NCBI GenBank assembly: GCA_050330055.1
Contig: JBHJOF010000078.1
Coordinates: 1-64,000, forward strand
Direction of reading: 5' to 3'
Source of the DNA: JBHJOF01 sp050330055
Lineage (GTDB): Bacteria > Pseudomonadota > Alphaproteobacteria > Kiloniellales > JAKSDN01
Length of the DNA stretch: 64,000 nucleotides
In this document: piece by piece, positions 18,486 to 27,681 of the stretch
Numbering within the stretch: the first letter of the stretch is position 1
How the letters are laid out: the number at the start of each line of letters is the position of its first letter
Made by a program: the position numbers and the translations under genes
The notes under the pieces: model-generated
Told to the model about the DNA's origin: nothing
Seen by the model: the letters and a program-made list of their open reading frames with translations, nothing else
Database searches by the model: none

Positions 18486-18794
18486 TCAGTCCGTCAGCTT
18501 GAATGAGACTGGAATGTCCACGGAGCCGGCGACCGGACCGCCGGCGGGGCTGGCGGGAAGGAAACGCCACTTTCTTATGGCCTCAATGGCGGCCTTGTCG
18601 AGCAGGCGGCAACCGCTCGTTTCCTGCAGTCGGACAACAGCAGCCTGGCAACCAGCCGTGACCTTCACCCGAAGCACGACGCGGCCTTCCTGACCCCACT
18701 GCCGCGCGAAATAGGGATAGCGGGGCGTCGCGTTCGAGAGGCCCTGGCCGGCATATCGTGGCGGGGTCGCGGCGCTGAGGGCGCTGCCGAGCAC
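18486..18794 (-). pseudogene. TonB C-terminal domain, probably an N-terminally truncated remnant
   Basis: The last 80 residues are a TonB energy-transducer C-terminal domain: ATPRYPYFARQWGQEGRVVLRV, then LLDKAAIEAIRKWRFLPA and a final VDIPVSFKLTD. The only start for this stretch is a GTG at 18794. The frame stays open upstream through Ala/Ser/Gln/Arg-rich linker-like sequence until a TGA at 19056-19058, with no membrane anchor helix and no credible start. Without the anchor it could not energise an outer-membrane receptor. It therefore looks like a decayed or truncated tonB gene, probably cut when the hopanoid cluster came to lie beside it. Confidence 0.6.
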
Positions 18795-19150
18795 GGCCGC
18801 CGGCAGGACAGCCAGGCTTCGTTCCCTTCTCGCCTCGAGTATTGCCGATTGTTGCCCTTGCGCCGCCGATCGATCGGCGGCGGATTGAGCAGCTTCGCGT
18901 GCAGACTCTTGCCCCCCAATCGAAATGGCGTGTCCTTCATTCGGGCCGGTTCTGCCTCGATCCGGGCAATCGCTGTGCTTGGGCGGGTCGCAGGATCGGG
19001 GGGCAGGGGCTTGCTTCGCGGCGCGGGCGGAACCGGCCGCGCCGCTGCGGTCGAATCATTGGACGCCGAAGCGGTCTCGGCAATGGGCGATGGATCTCCA
19101 GCTGCCGGCTTCGAATGCCAGGCGCGCGGCCGCTCGAGCCTCTCCTGTAT

Positions 19151-20620
19151 TCAGCTGCCGGCCGCCGGTTGACGGGCAGGCGCCGTCTCGCCGCGGTTCT
19201 CGCGCGACAGCAGGAAGCGGAAGAACTCGGTCCCCTCGCGTGCGCGCCGCTTGAACATGTCGGCGCTGGAGAACATCTCGCCGGTCATCTCCACGAGCTT
19301 GCGGGGGCGGAAATAGAAGCGCCTGTAGAACTCGGAAACGGCCTCGAAAATTTCCTCGTGGGAGAGGTGAGGATAGGTCAGCGCGCTTACCTGCACGCCC
19401 GAGTGTCCCACCAGCCCGCCGCTGTTCTGCCGCAGCCAGCCGTTCTCCTCGGCCTGCCGGTAGAGGAATGTCCCAGGGTAGGTCGCGGCCAGGGAGACCT
19501 GGATGGTGTGGGGGTTCATCTCCTGGGCGAACTTGATGGTCTCGCGGATTGTATCCTTGGTCTCGCCGGGCAAGCCGACGATGAAGGTCCCGTGAATGGT
19601 GATTCCCAGCTTGTGGCAGTTCTCGGTGAACTGTCGGGCATGATCCAGGCGCACGCCCTTTTTGATGTTGACCAGAATCTCCCGGTTTCCGGACTCATAG
19701 CCCACTACGAACAGCCGCAGGCCGTGATCCTTGAGAACCTTCAGAGTTTCGTAAGGGACGTTGGCCTTGGCGTTGCAGGACCAGGGAATGCCCAGTTCGC
19801 CCATGCCTCGGGCAATTTCTTCGGCGCGCGTGGTATCGTCGGTGAAGGTATCGTCGTCGAAGAAGAACTCCTTGACCTCGGGGAAATACTCCTTGGCACG
19901 CCGCATCTCTTCCACGACGTGCTCGGGGCTGCGCGTACGGTACCTGTGCCCACCGATGGTTTGCGGCCAGAGGCAGAAGGTGCAGCGCGACTTGCAGCCG
20001 CGCCCCGTGTAGACCGAGACGTAAGGATGACGCAGATAGCCGATGAAGTAATCGTCGATTACCAGGTCGCGCTTGTAGACGTCTACCACGTAGGGAAGGC
20101 GATCCATGTCGTGCAGGATCGGCCGCTCGGCGTTGTGCACGATCTCGCCGTTGCGGCGGTAGCTGAGTCCTTCGATGTCCTCGAACGGCCGGCCCTCGGC
20201 GACCTCTTTGATGGTGAAGTCGAACTCGGCGCGAGCAACGAAATCGATGGCCTTCGAGGCACCGAGCGAGGCCTCCGGCGCCACGGCCACGTGGGCGCCG
20301 ACGAAGCCCAGCAGGAGCTTCGGATTTGCCTCCTTCAGAGCCTCGGCCACCTGAACGTCATAGCCGAAGGAAGGCGTGCTCGTGTGCAACACCGCCAGTT
20401 CATAGTCCTTGGCTATTGGCAGCACGTCGTCGAGGGAGAGTCCCCGCGCCGGGGCGTCGATCAGGCGGCTGCCGGGAACCAGGGCGGCGGGCTGGGCCAG
20501 CCACGTCGGATACCAGAACGAGCGGATCTCGCGCTTGGCCTGGTAGCGGGATCCGGCCCCCCCGTCGAAACCTTCGATGGATGGCGGATTCAGGAATAAG
20601 GTCTTGAGCATGGAAGTCAT
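19151..20620 (-). CDS. hpnJ: Hopanoid biosynthesis radical SAM protein HpnJ (cyclitol ether formation)
   Basis: 489 residues from the ATG at 20620 (GGAG upstream). It has an N-terminal B12-binding-like region opening with LKTLFLNPPSIEGFDGGAGS, then the radical SAM cluster GRGCKSRCTFCLWPQ (CxxxCxxC), FFFDDDTFTD and GTFIVGLPGETKDTI. Both the opening and the FCLWPQTIGGHRYRTRSP segment are diagnostic of HpnJ. HpnJ is known to contract the glucosamine ring of bacteriohopanetetrol glucosamine to the five-membered cyclitol ether. Here it is the last gene of a seven-gene cluster that also has hpnI and hpnK, the enzymes that make its substrate. Confidence 0.93.
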   Translation of the reverse strand: MTSMLKTLFLNPPSIEGFDGGAGSRYQAKREIRSFWYPTWLAQPAALVPGSRLIDAPARGLSLDDVLPIAKDYELAVLHTSTPSFGYDVQVAEALKEANPKLLLGFVGAHVAVAPEASLGASKAIDFVARAEFDFTIKEVAEGRPFEDIEGLSYRRNGEIVHNAERPILHDMDRLPYVVDVYKRDLVIDDYFIGYLRHPYVSVYTGRGCKSRCTFCLWPQTIGGHRYRTRSPEHVVEEMRRAKEYFPEVKEFFFDDDTFTDDTTRAEEIARGMGELGIPWSCNAKANVPYETLKVLKDHGLRLFVVGYESGNREILVNIKKGVRLDHARQFTENCHKLGITIHGTFIVGLPGETKDTIRETIKFAQEMNPHTIQVSLAATYPGTFLYRQAEENGWLRQNSGGLVGHSGVQVSALTYPHLSHEEIFEAVSEFYRRFYFRPRKLVEMTGEMFSSADMFKRRAREGTEFFRFLLSRENRGETAPARQPAAGS

Positions 20621-20751
20621 TCTCGTCTCCGCTGGGGCCGTTTCGTGTCGCCGCATCGCATGGCGGCTGTCGGATCGAATTGCACTAAGTGAGGTACAAC
20701 AACCCTACCATCTTTGCACCCGAAAATCTCCCTGTCGGCCATGCAGGCTCA

Positions 20752-22059
20752 CTAGCGCGCCAGCTCGGAGGCCGCTTCGGGTGCCTCGGTGACATCTTCG
20801 GGCCTGTCGGCCTTGCCGCTGCGCAGCGCCTCGTCGGCTACGGCGCGCCAGCGCACTTCGGCAATCAACCCGGCCGCGCGGCGCACGTCTCCCGACGGGT
20901 CGAAGACCCGTCGGGGATTGCGATGGTAGATTCGCCGGTAGAACTCAGGCGCCAGGCTGAACCCGAGGGTGAACTTGCCCGGGATCGTCGCCCACAGATC
21001 GTCGCCGCAGGGCACGATGTGGAACAGGTAGTTGCGGTCCTGATTCGGGAAGGTGATCTCGCTCTTGACCCCCGGGTAGCGCCCCAGCACGACCAGCGAG
21101 GGCTCATAGGCCCGGAGCCGTCGGAGCACATCGTCCAGATAGCCGTCGCAATCCGACAGCCGTTTCAGCGAGATGCCGCCGGCGAGACCGAGCCCGCCGC
21201 CCTTCACAAGCAGATTGATGCAGTTCCTTACCTTGAGGTCCAGCTCGACGAAGGAGCGTGCCGTGGGAGACAGCCCGCCGATCACCGCCATGGGCGCATA
21301 GGACTTCGTGACCTTCACCTTCACGAGATCGGCGATCGACTTGCCGGCGCAAAGCACCACGCGCTTGCCGCGGAAGCTCGCGCCCTCGGCGACGACCAGC
21401 TTTTCGCTGAAGGCATCGCGGATCTCCCGCACCCGCTGTCCGGTGCGCACCTGCAGGCCGTTGCCGAGGGCCGCGGCCAGGAGATCCTGCAGCAGCATGC
21501 GGCTGTTGACCGTGAAGTCGGTGCTTTCGACCTCGAGGAAGCGCTGCCGATCGGTCAGCTGCTCGCGGAACATTGCCCAGATGGCGGGCCTGCGCCCCTC
21601 CTTGAACTCGTCGACGATGCCGGCCCGCCGCCGCCGCCAATCATGCCGGGCGATGCGCTCAATGAGGAAGCGCGAGCGCGCCGTGCAGGCGGTCCAAAGG
21701 GGATTGAAGCGGCGGTTGCGATAGCGGAAGCGGATATAGTTGGGCTCGAACCAGCCCTGATCGCCAAGGGCGAGGCCCTGCTCGGTGGGCAGGGCATTCA
21801 CGCGCGGAAAGCACCCGTAGTATTCCAGAAGGTCATCGATCGCGCCCAGCAGGTACTTCATGGTGATGAGCCGGTCCGGGACCAGCGTGTAGAGACAGCC
21901 GGTGTGAATCCACTCGTGCAGGTCGCCTGAGGCCTCGCCAGCCAGTTGCTCGCCTTGCTCCAGGAGCAGCACCGAATGGCCCTCGCGAGTCAGGATTTCG
22001 GCAATGGCGATGCCCGCGATGCCGCCGCCGACAACGATCCATTCATACGTCGCTGCCAT
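20752..22059 (-). CDS. FAD-dependent oxidoreductase (DAO superfamily) in the hopanoid cluster
   Basis: 435 residues. The N-terminus is a Rossmann FAD site, WIVVGGGIAGIAIAEILTREG followed by LLLEQ. The D-amino-acid-oxidase-like fold is suggested by GEASGDLHEWIHTGCLYTLVP, in the position that contacts flavin in this superfamily, and by GKRVVLCAG in the middle. The start at 22059 has GAGGAG 5 bp upstream. It sits between an aminotransferase and hpnJ. A hopanoid-linked sugar or cyclitol carrying an amine or alcohol is a plausible substrate. It is not part of the known HpnI-HpnK-HpnJ route, so its reaction is unknown. Confidence 0.82.
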   Translation of the reverse strand: MAATYEWIVVGGGIAGIAIAEILTREGHSVLLLEQGEQLAGEASGDLHEWIHTGCLYTLVPDRLITMKYLLGAIDDLLEYYGCFPRVNALPTEQGLALGDQGWFEPNYIRFRYRNRRFNPLWTACTARSRFLIERIARHDWRRRRAGIVDEFKEGRRPAIWAMFREQLTDRQRFLEVESTDFTVNSRMLLQDLLAAALGNGLQVRTGQRVREIRDAFSEKLVVAEGASFRGKRVVLCAGKSIADLVKVKVTKSYAPMAVIGGLSPTARSFVELDLKVRNCINLLVKGGGLGLAGGISLKRLSDCDGYLDDVLRRLRAYEPSLVVLGRYPGVKSEITFPNQDRNYLFHIVPCGDDLWATIPGKFTLGFSLAPEFYRRIYHRNPRRVFDPSGDVRRAAGLIAEVRWRAVADEALRSGKADRPEDVTEAPEAASELAR

Positions 22060-22129
22060 GTCTCCTCACCCTGACGTTCCGATGCCGACGGCTCTCCACC
22101 CTGCCTAATGCCCTCCTGGCTCGGCTGGG

Positions 22130-23281
22130 TCAAGCGCTCCGCAGCACCTCGTTGACGGCGTTGATCACCTGCGCGACCTGGGCCTCAGTAAGTCCGGAGA
22201 ACATCGGCAAACACAGGTGCCGCGCACAGATATCCTCGGACAGCGGCAGGGGCCGCGTCACCAGTTCCCTGAACACCGGCTGGCGCTGGATGGGCTCCTC
22301 GTACACCTCTCCGCCCAGGATCACGCCATAGACCTCGCGCAACTTCTGCTTTACGGCCAGTCGATCGATCGGCCGCCGGGGCATTACGATATACTTGTAA
22401 TAGTTGCATACGCCACCCTTGGGGACCCGCAAGGGCTCGACCAGATCGGAATCCGCGAAGGCATCGTCGTAGACGGCGGCCGCGCGACGCCGGGACTCCA
22501 GCATCTCCGGCAGGCGCTCCAGATGCCGCAGCCCGATCACCGCGTGCGGCTCCGACAGGCGCCAGTTGTAGCCATGGCGCACGTGAAAGTTCTGGGTAAA
22601 GCCGGCCTTGCCCTGGTCGCGATAGATGCGCGCCTCCTCGGCGACCTTGTCGTCGTCTGTGACGATCATGCCGCCTTCCCCGCTCGTCATGACCTTCGTG
22701 GGGTAGAAGCTGAAAGCGCCGGCGATGCCGAAGGTGCCCGCGGCCTTGCCGTTGTGGAACGAGCCGTGAGCGTGCGCCGCGTCCTCGACCAGCCACAGGC
22801 CACGGCGGTCGGCGACGTCTCGAAGCTCGGCCATGCGGCGCGACAGGAGACCGCCGATATGCACCACCACCGCTCCAGCAGTACCGGGCGTGAGGCACCG
22901 CTCCAGCTCTTCCGGCGACGTGCCGAGCGAGTCCGGATCGCTGTCCATCAGCACCGGACGCCCGCCGGCGCGCAGTACCGGCGCCACCGTGGCGTAATTG
23001 GTGTTGGCCGGCACCAGTACGTCCCGGCCTTCGATGCCCAGGGCGCGAAAGATGATCTCGAGTGCCGAGGTGCCGCTGCTCACGGCCACCGCGTGCCTGG
23101 CACTCACATAGTCTGCGAAGCGCTGTTCGAACTGCTCGCCGAACGGCCCGAGGGTCAGACGGCCGCCGGCCAGCACTTCCTGGATGCGGTCGGCAATCCA
23201 CTGCCGGTCCTCGGCAGTGAAGTCTATGCGTGCCGGGGGCACCACGGTCTCGGCTACGGGCTTGGCTTTCACGTCGTTCAT
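22130..23281 (-). CDS. DegT/DnrJ/EryC1-family PLP aminotransferase
   Basis: 383 residues. PLP-enzyme hallmarks of sugar aminotransferases are present: SSGTSALEIIFRALGI, PANTNYATVAPVLRAGG, VEDAAHAHGSF and the Schiff-base lysine in FSFYPTKVMTSGEGGMIV. The family typically converts a keto-sugar to an amino-sugar with glutamate as donor, or acts as a dehydratase. Its ATG overlaps the TGA of hpnL (ATGA), so it is translated with the hopanoid genes. An aminated sugar or cyclitol head group is the natural inference. The aminotransferase HpnO, which makes aminotriol, belongs to a different PLP class. Confidence 0.88.
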   Translation of the reverse strand: MNDVKAKPVAETVVPPARIDFTAEDRQWIADRIQEVLAGGRLTLGPFGEQFEQRFADYVSARHAVAVSSGTSALEIIFRALGIEGRDVLVPANTNYATVAPVLRAGGRPVLMDSDPDSLGTSPEELERCLTPGTAGAVVVHIGGLLSRRMAELRDVADRRGLWLVEDAAHAHGSFHNGKAAGTFGIAGAFSFYPTKVMTSGEGGMIVTDDDKVAEEARIYRDQGKAGFTQNFHVRHGYNWRLSEPHAVIGLRHLERLPEMLESRRRAAAVYDDAFADSDLVEPLRVPKGGVCNYYKYIVMPRRPIDRLAVKQKLREVYGVILGGEVYEEPIQRQPVFRELVTRPLPLSEDICARHLCLPMFSGLTEAQVAQVINAVNEVLRSA

Positions 23282-24360
23282 GGTGTCGAACGTCCTTCTA
23301 CTAGCTTAGCGGCTTTCTCCGGTACGGTTCGGGCGGCATCGGCGGCCGGCGCGCGGCTGCCGCGGCCCCAGCGCCACAGCCTGCGGGCCTCGCACCATTG
23401 CCAGGCGAGGATGCCGGGAATGCCGAAAGCCAGCTCTCGCACACGCCGTGTCAGCGCCAGCGCCAGCGCGGCCTCGGGAGGCAAGGACAGCAGCATCCCG
23501 AGAGCCAGGAAGCCGCCTTCCTGGACTCCGAGGGCGCCCGGGATCAGGAAGGCCGCGGTGCGCACAGCCTGCACCAGGCTCTCGATGAGGAGAGCCTCCA
23601 GCAGGGACACGGGATAGCCCAACAGCCAGAGGGCCAGCCATACCTCGAAAGTGCCCAGCACCCATGCAGCGGACAGCCAAAAGGCGCTGCGCAGGACGTC
23701 CTTGCGCCGAGCGTAGATGCGTCGGTTCTCCCGATCCAGGGCCTCGGCGCCGTCCACCAGCCTCGCGTCGAGAGGGCCCACGACGCGCTGCAGCAGCCGC
23801 GTCACTCCCCCGAAGAGGCCGCGCTGCTGGACCAGATAGAAGCCGCCGATCAGGAGCGCGCTGACCGGGATCACCAGGGCCAGCAGCAACAGGGGCCCGT
23901 CGCCCGTGACGTAGGCAGCCAGCAGGACGAGGCCGAACAGCGTGAACCCGATCAGGGTAACGACCGTGAGGGTGATATCGGCTACAAGGCTGGCAGCCAC
24001 CACCGCTGCAGGCATGCCGAGTGTCCTAAACAGCCGGATTCGGACGAGGTCACCGCCGACCTGCGCCACCGGCAACAGGTTGTCGACCGCCTCGCCGATC
24101 CAGCGTCCCCATAGCATGGTGCGAAACCCCGGCCGGTGGGCAGGGTCGATGAGGTAGCGCCAGCCCAACGCCTCGGCGCCCATGGGCACGATGTGGGCGG
24201 CGGCGATCAGCGGCAAGCCCCAGCCGGCCACGGCCAGCGCTGCGGCCACCTCTCCTAGGCCGTGGTAGCCGACCAACAGGACGAACGCCGCGAGGCCTGC
24301 CAGAAAGGCGATCCATGTGACGCGTTTGAGATGCAGGGCGTGCACGCCGACCTTCTCCAC
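23278..24360 (-). CDS. hpnL: HpnL-like membrane protein (lysylphosphatidylglycerol synthase TM-region family)
   Basis: 360 residues with about eight hydrophobic helices and a GTG start directly after the HpnK stop. Features of this flippase-like family include RYLIDPAHRPGFRTMLWGRWIGEAVDNLLPVAQVGGDLVR and the late PGALGVQEGGFLALGML, in which the GxQE motif is typical. HpnL proteins recur in hopanoid clusters and are proposed to move hopanoids between membranes or leaflets. The name rests on family features plus placement between hpnK and the aminotransferase. Confidence 0.82.
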   Translation of the reverse strand: MEKVGVHALHLKRVTWIAFLAGLAAFVLLVGYHGLGEVAAALAVAGWGLPLIAAAHIVPMGAEALGWRYLIDPAHRPGFRTMLWGRWIGEAVDNLLPVAQVGGDLVRIRLFRTLGMPAAVVAASLVADITLTVVTLIGFTLFGLVLLAAYVTGDGPLLLLALVIPVSALLIGGFYLVQQRGLFGGVTRLLQRVVGPLDARLVDGAEALDRENRRIYARRKDVLRSAFWLSAAWVLGTFEVWLALWLLGYPVSLLEALLIESLVQAVRTAAFLIPGALGVQEGGFLALGMLLSLPPEAALALALTRRVRELAFGIPGILAWQWCEARRLWRWGRGSRAPAADAARTVPEKAAKLVEGRSTP

Positions 24361-25224
24361 TCAGGCCGCCGCCAGCAGGTCGGTGAACCCGCCCAGCCGC
24401 ACCGAGCGGCTGGCCAGGATCTCGCGCACCTGCGGGCTTAGCAGAGCGTGGAATTCGGCCTCTCCCCGGTAACCGGGCATCTCCCGATCCACCGCTGCGG
24501 AGCAGTAGGCCGTGGGATGCAGGTAGATCTCGCTCACCCCCTCGGGCAGCCGATCGATCAGGCGCAGCAGAAGCTGCTCGTCCATGCCGCCGGAATCGAA
24601 GAGGCCGAACACCCGGTCGTTGGCGCGCAGGCGCGCGAAACGCAAGCGCAGGCGCATGAGGGCGAGCCAGGGCAGCAGCCCCAGGGTGGCGCCGAGGCGT
24701 AGGGGAAGGTCCCGACGCGCCGCACGCCAGGAGACCAAGGGCGGCTCGTAGGGGATGCGGACAGGCGGGCAGCCGAAGCGCCGCGCCACCTGCACGATGA
24801 TGGCGAAGACCGTCGGATGGACGTGCATGTGATTGTGGGCATTGACGTGATCGAGGGGCAGGCCGGTGGCCCGAAAGGCCTCGAACTGTGCCGCGATCTC
24901 CGCCCTCAATTGGCGCCGCGCCGCCGGGCTGGCGAAGTAGCGCAGTCCGCTTGCCACTAGATCGCGGCGAAAGCACCCGTCATCGCCCACCAGCGCCGGC
25001 ACCTGGTCCGGCGGCAGCAGCGGGCGCCCATCTACCACGACCACATGCAATCCGACTCGCAGACCCTGCATTCGGCGGGCCCGCTCCACGGCGTCGGCGC
25101 AAGCGGCGCCGGCCACCATGAGGCTGGCCGCGCTTAGGACGCCGTCGCGGTGGGCCAGTTCCACCGCCTCGTTGATCGCGGGATCGAGGCCGAAGTCATC
25201 GGCTGTGACGATGAGCGCTCTCAT
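24361..25224 (-). CDS. hpnK: Hopanoid biosynthesis deacetylase HpnK (YdjC/ChbG family)
   Basis: 287 residues from the ATG at 25224, which overlaps the hpnI stop (ATGA). A longer open frame upstream is only antisense-like sequence. The metal-binding opening LIVTADDFGLDPAINEAV and the histidine-rich HVNAHNHMHVHP are hallmarks of the YdjC carbohydrate deacetylases. HpnK removes the acetyl group from N-acetylglucosaminyl bacteriohopanetetrol. Its position between hpnI and hpnL matches that role. Confidence 0.9.
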   Translation of the reverse strand: MRALIVTADDFGLDPAINEAVELAHRDGVLSAASLMVAGAACADAVERARRMQGLRVGLHVVVVDGRPLLPPDQVPALVGDDGCFRRDLVASGLRYFASPAARRQLRAEIAAQFEAFRATGLPLDHVNAHNHMHVHPTVFAIIVQVARRFGCPPVRIPYEPPLVSWRAARRDLPLRLGATLGLLPWLALMRLRLRFARLRANDRVFGLFDSGGMDEQLLLRLIDRLPEGVSEIYLHPTAYCSAAVDREMPGYRGEAEFHALLSPQVREILASRSVRLGGFTDLLAAA

Positions 25225-26375
25225 GCAGGGCGGGGCACGATGCGGCCATCGCGGGTAAGCTCGAATTCGTGGTCGCGCCACACGAACCTGCGCTTGCCCA
25301 GCGCCAGGCACCAAAACACCAAGCCCGCCGCGTCGCGCAGCGGCAGCAGCCACAGGGCACGGAGTCCCGCGCTGTCTCCGAACAGCGCGGCCGTTCCCGC
25401 TGCAGTGCCAAGGCGCACCGCCAGGGTCGCCGCAAGGACGGCGAGCCCCAGAGGATCGAAGAGACGCAGGGCGGCGTAGAGCAGGGCAAAAGGCAGGGCA
25501 CGGGTCAGCACCGAGGCGACGAAGCCTGCCGGGCGGGCCGCTCGGGTGTTCTGGTCCCAGTAGACCTGGTGACGCCACCAGCTTGCCGGCCCATTGAGGT
25601 CAACGGTGAGATCCACGAAATAGGGCACCAGCACCATGCGCTGGCCGCGTTGCAGGATGCGCCGGCCCAGCTCGTAGTCCTCGACAAGGTAGTCGGCCAG
25701 CGACTCCAAGCCGCCTACCGCCTCGAGGGTGCGCCGGTGCAGGGCGACGGAGGCCCCCAGGCACAAGCCGCTGGCGCCGGTCTGGTAGGCGAACACGCTG
25801 CTGGGAACGAAGTCGGCGTTGTAGGTGAGCAGCTCGAGCTGCTCGTACCAGGAGCGGGCGTCGGCTCCCTTGTAGAGCGTACAGGCGTAACCCATCTCGG
25901 GGTCCCGAAGCGGCGCGACGATGGACTTGAGGTAACCGGGAGGCGTGAACACGTCGCTGTCGCTGATTACGAGAACCTCGTGCCGGGCAGCAGACAGCGC
26001 GTTCTGAAGGTTTTGCACCTTCCCGTTCACCACCGGCTCGCTCTGCGCCGCAACCACCGTTACCCGCCGCGAGCCGTAGTCCCTCTCCATACGGCGCAAC
26101 AGCGGCAGAGCCGGATCGTCCAGGCGTTGCACGGAGAGCACCACCTGATAGTCCGGATAGTCCTGCGTGCAGGCGCTGCGGAGATTGCGCTCCAGCTCGC
26201 GCTCCAGGCCATAGATCGGCTTGAGGATGGTGACCGGCGGCGTGTGAGCCTCTGCCTCGGCGTGTGCCGTTGCGCGGCGGAAGAACATCAGGGCCGTCAC
26301 CAGGGAAGCCAGATAGAAGAGCGCGCCCCCCAGCACGGGAACCAGCAGCACTGCTTCGACAAGGCTCCAGCTCAT
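25221..26375 (-). CDS. hpnI: Hopanoid biosynthesis glycosyltransferase HpnI
   Basis: 384 residues: an N-terminal membrane helix, a GT2 domain resembling ceramide glucosyltransferase, and C-terminal helices. Visible motifs are VTILKPIYGLERELERNL, VNGKVQNLQNAL, the metal-binding VISDSDVFTPP, LVEDYELGRRI and the acceptor-side YWDQNTR in the place of the QxxRW motif. HpnI adds N-acetylglucosamine to bacteriohopanetetrol, the first step toward the cyclitol ether. It overlaps hpnK by 4 bp and lies 31 bp after the radical SAM gene. Confidence 0.92.
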   Translation of the reverse strand: MSWSLVEAVLLVPVLGGALFYLASLVTALMFFRRATAHAEAEAHTPPVTILKPIYGLERELERNLRSACTQDYPDYQVVLSVQRLDDPALPLLRRMERDYGSRRVTVVAAQSEPVVNGKVQNLQNALSAARHEVLVISDSDVFTPPGYLKSIVAPLRDPEMGYACTLYKGADARSWYEQLELLTYNADFVPSSVFAYQTGASGLCLGASVALHRRTLEAVGGLESLADYLVEDYELGRRILQRGQRMVLVPYFVDLTVDLNGPASWWRHQVYWDQNTRAARPAGFVASVLTRALPFALLYAALRLFDPLGLAVLAATLAVRLGTAAGTAALFGDSAGLRALWLLPLRDAAGLVFWCLALGKRRFVWRDHEFELTRDGRIVPRPA

Positions 26376-26406
26376 GCGGCGCGCCCTATCGGTCTGCCCG
26401 GACCGT

Positions 26407-27546
26407 TCAAAACTTCAGCAGCCACGGCAGCTGCTCCAATACCGAATGCACGGACCCCAGGTTGCCCTTGCGAGTCAGCGCCGCAGCGCCGTCTCGCAGC
26501 CGGCCGCGCTTGAAAGCCTGATAGGCATCGTGCACCGAAGTTCCAATGTGTTGCATGACGCTGGAATCGCGGTAGCAGTCGATCATGCACTTGGTGCAGC
26601 CGTCGCGGACCCGCTGGGAACCGTCGAAGTCCTTGATGTGGCACATCGGGCGGTCCCAGTTGTGGCAGCGCCACAGATCCAGGTTCCAGTCAAGGTAGAA
26701 ATACTGAAAGCCGCCCAGGCAGGGGAAGCGCTGCTCCTCGCCGCGCAGGTAGCGCTGCATCTCCTCCAGGGAGGACGCCGGATTGACCACATGAATACGC
26801 TTCTTGACGTCCTTGACCTTCTGGAAAGCCTGGAGCAGCTCCGCGCCGGAGTAGTTCACCAAGTCAGATTCCGAGAAGCTCAGGAAGTTGGAGTGCAACT
26901 CGGTGAGGGGGTAGGAGAAGGTGACCGCCTTGAAGCCCAGAGACTTCAGAAAATCCGGCAAGGCCTCGTAGTCCACCAGGCGGCTCATGGTGACCGAGGC
27001 AGTGGAGTGCAGGCGCAGATCGTCGATGATGGCGTTGGCCTTGCGGATGCGCTCGCACACGCCGGGCAAGCCCCGGTTCTGCTCGTGCGCCTCGGCGTCG
27101 GCCGCGTCTATGGAGATGATGAAGCTGGAGAGGCCCGCCGCAGCCAGCTCGCGGATGCGGTGGGGCTTGAGCAGGCCGGCGTTGGTCACCAGCATCACCT
27201 TCATGCCCAGACCGCTGGCGCGCTGCACGATCTCCTCGATGTTCGGGTGCAGCATGGGCTCGCCGCCGGTCAGCACGAGGTAGCGCACCGCGTTTCGATA
27301 GAGGATGTCGATGGCCTCCAGGGCGCCCTCGCGCTCCACGTACTGCCAATCCTTGCGCGGCAGCTTGTCCAGCGCGAAGCCGCAGAATCCGCAGCGGGCG
27401 TTGCACACGTTGTTGAGAGCAAACTGGCAGAATCCCGGCCCGCCCTCCTCTAGCAGCAGACGCAGGGTGCCACGACCGTCCCGCGGCATTGGCCGATGAT
27501 CGGCACTTTCAGGGCAAGCACCCTCTCTCAGCGCAGCTTCGAGCAT
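26407..27546 (-). CDS. Radical SAM protein with a Cys-rich SPASM-like C-terminus, hopanoid-cluster associated
   Basis: 379 residues from the ATG at 27546; an ATG at 27681 is in frame but adds an Arg/Ala-rich stretch unlike the family. The cluster motif is CNARCGFC (CxxxCxxC), followed by LTGGEPMLHPNIEEIV and an inner VTNAGLLKPHRI. The C-terminal third has C-rich sequence CHNWDRPMC...GCTKCMIDCYRD, suggesting an auxiliary iron-sulfur cluster. It lacks the features of HpnH, which attaches adenosine to hopene. As first gene of the operon it probably modifies the hopanoid head group or its sugar. The reaction is unknown. Confidence 0.8.
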   Translation of the reverse strand: MLEAALREGACPESADHRPMPRDGRGTLRLLLEEGGPGFCQFALNNVCNARCGFCGFALDKLPRKDWQYVEREGALEAIDILYRNAVRYLVLTGGEPMLHPNIEEIVQRASGLGMKVMLVTNAGLLKPHRIRELAAAGLSSFIISIDAADAEAHEQNRGLPGVCERIRKANAIIDDLRLHSTASVTMSRLVDYEALPDFLKSLGFKAVTFSYPLTELHSNFLSFSESDLVNYSGAELLQAFQKVKDVKKRIHVVNPASSLEEMQRYLRGEEQRFPCLGGFQYFYLDWNLDLWRCHNWDRPMCHIKDFDGSQRVRDGCTKCMIDCYRDSSVMQHIGTSVHDAYQAFKRGRLRDGAAALTRKGNLGSVHSVLEQLPWLLKF

Positions 27547-27681
27547 TCTCGCGAGTATCCCTCGTCTTGCCCGGCTCCGGGCCTGTGGGCGGCGCGTCTG
27601 CACCGGCTCCGCCGGGGCGGATCGGGCGCGGACTGCAGCTTCATCGAACCTACTCGACCAGATGCGCAGAGACAACATCAA

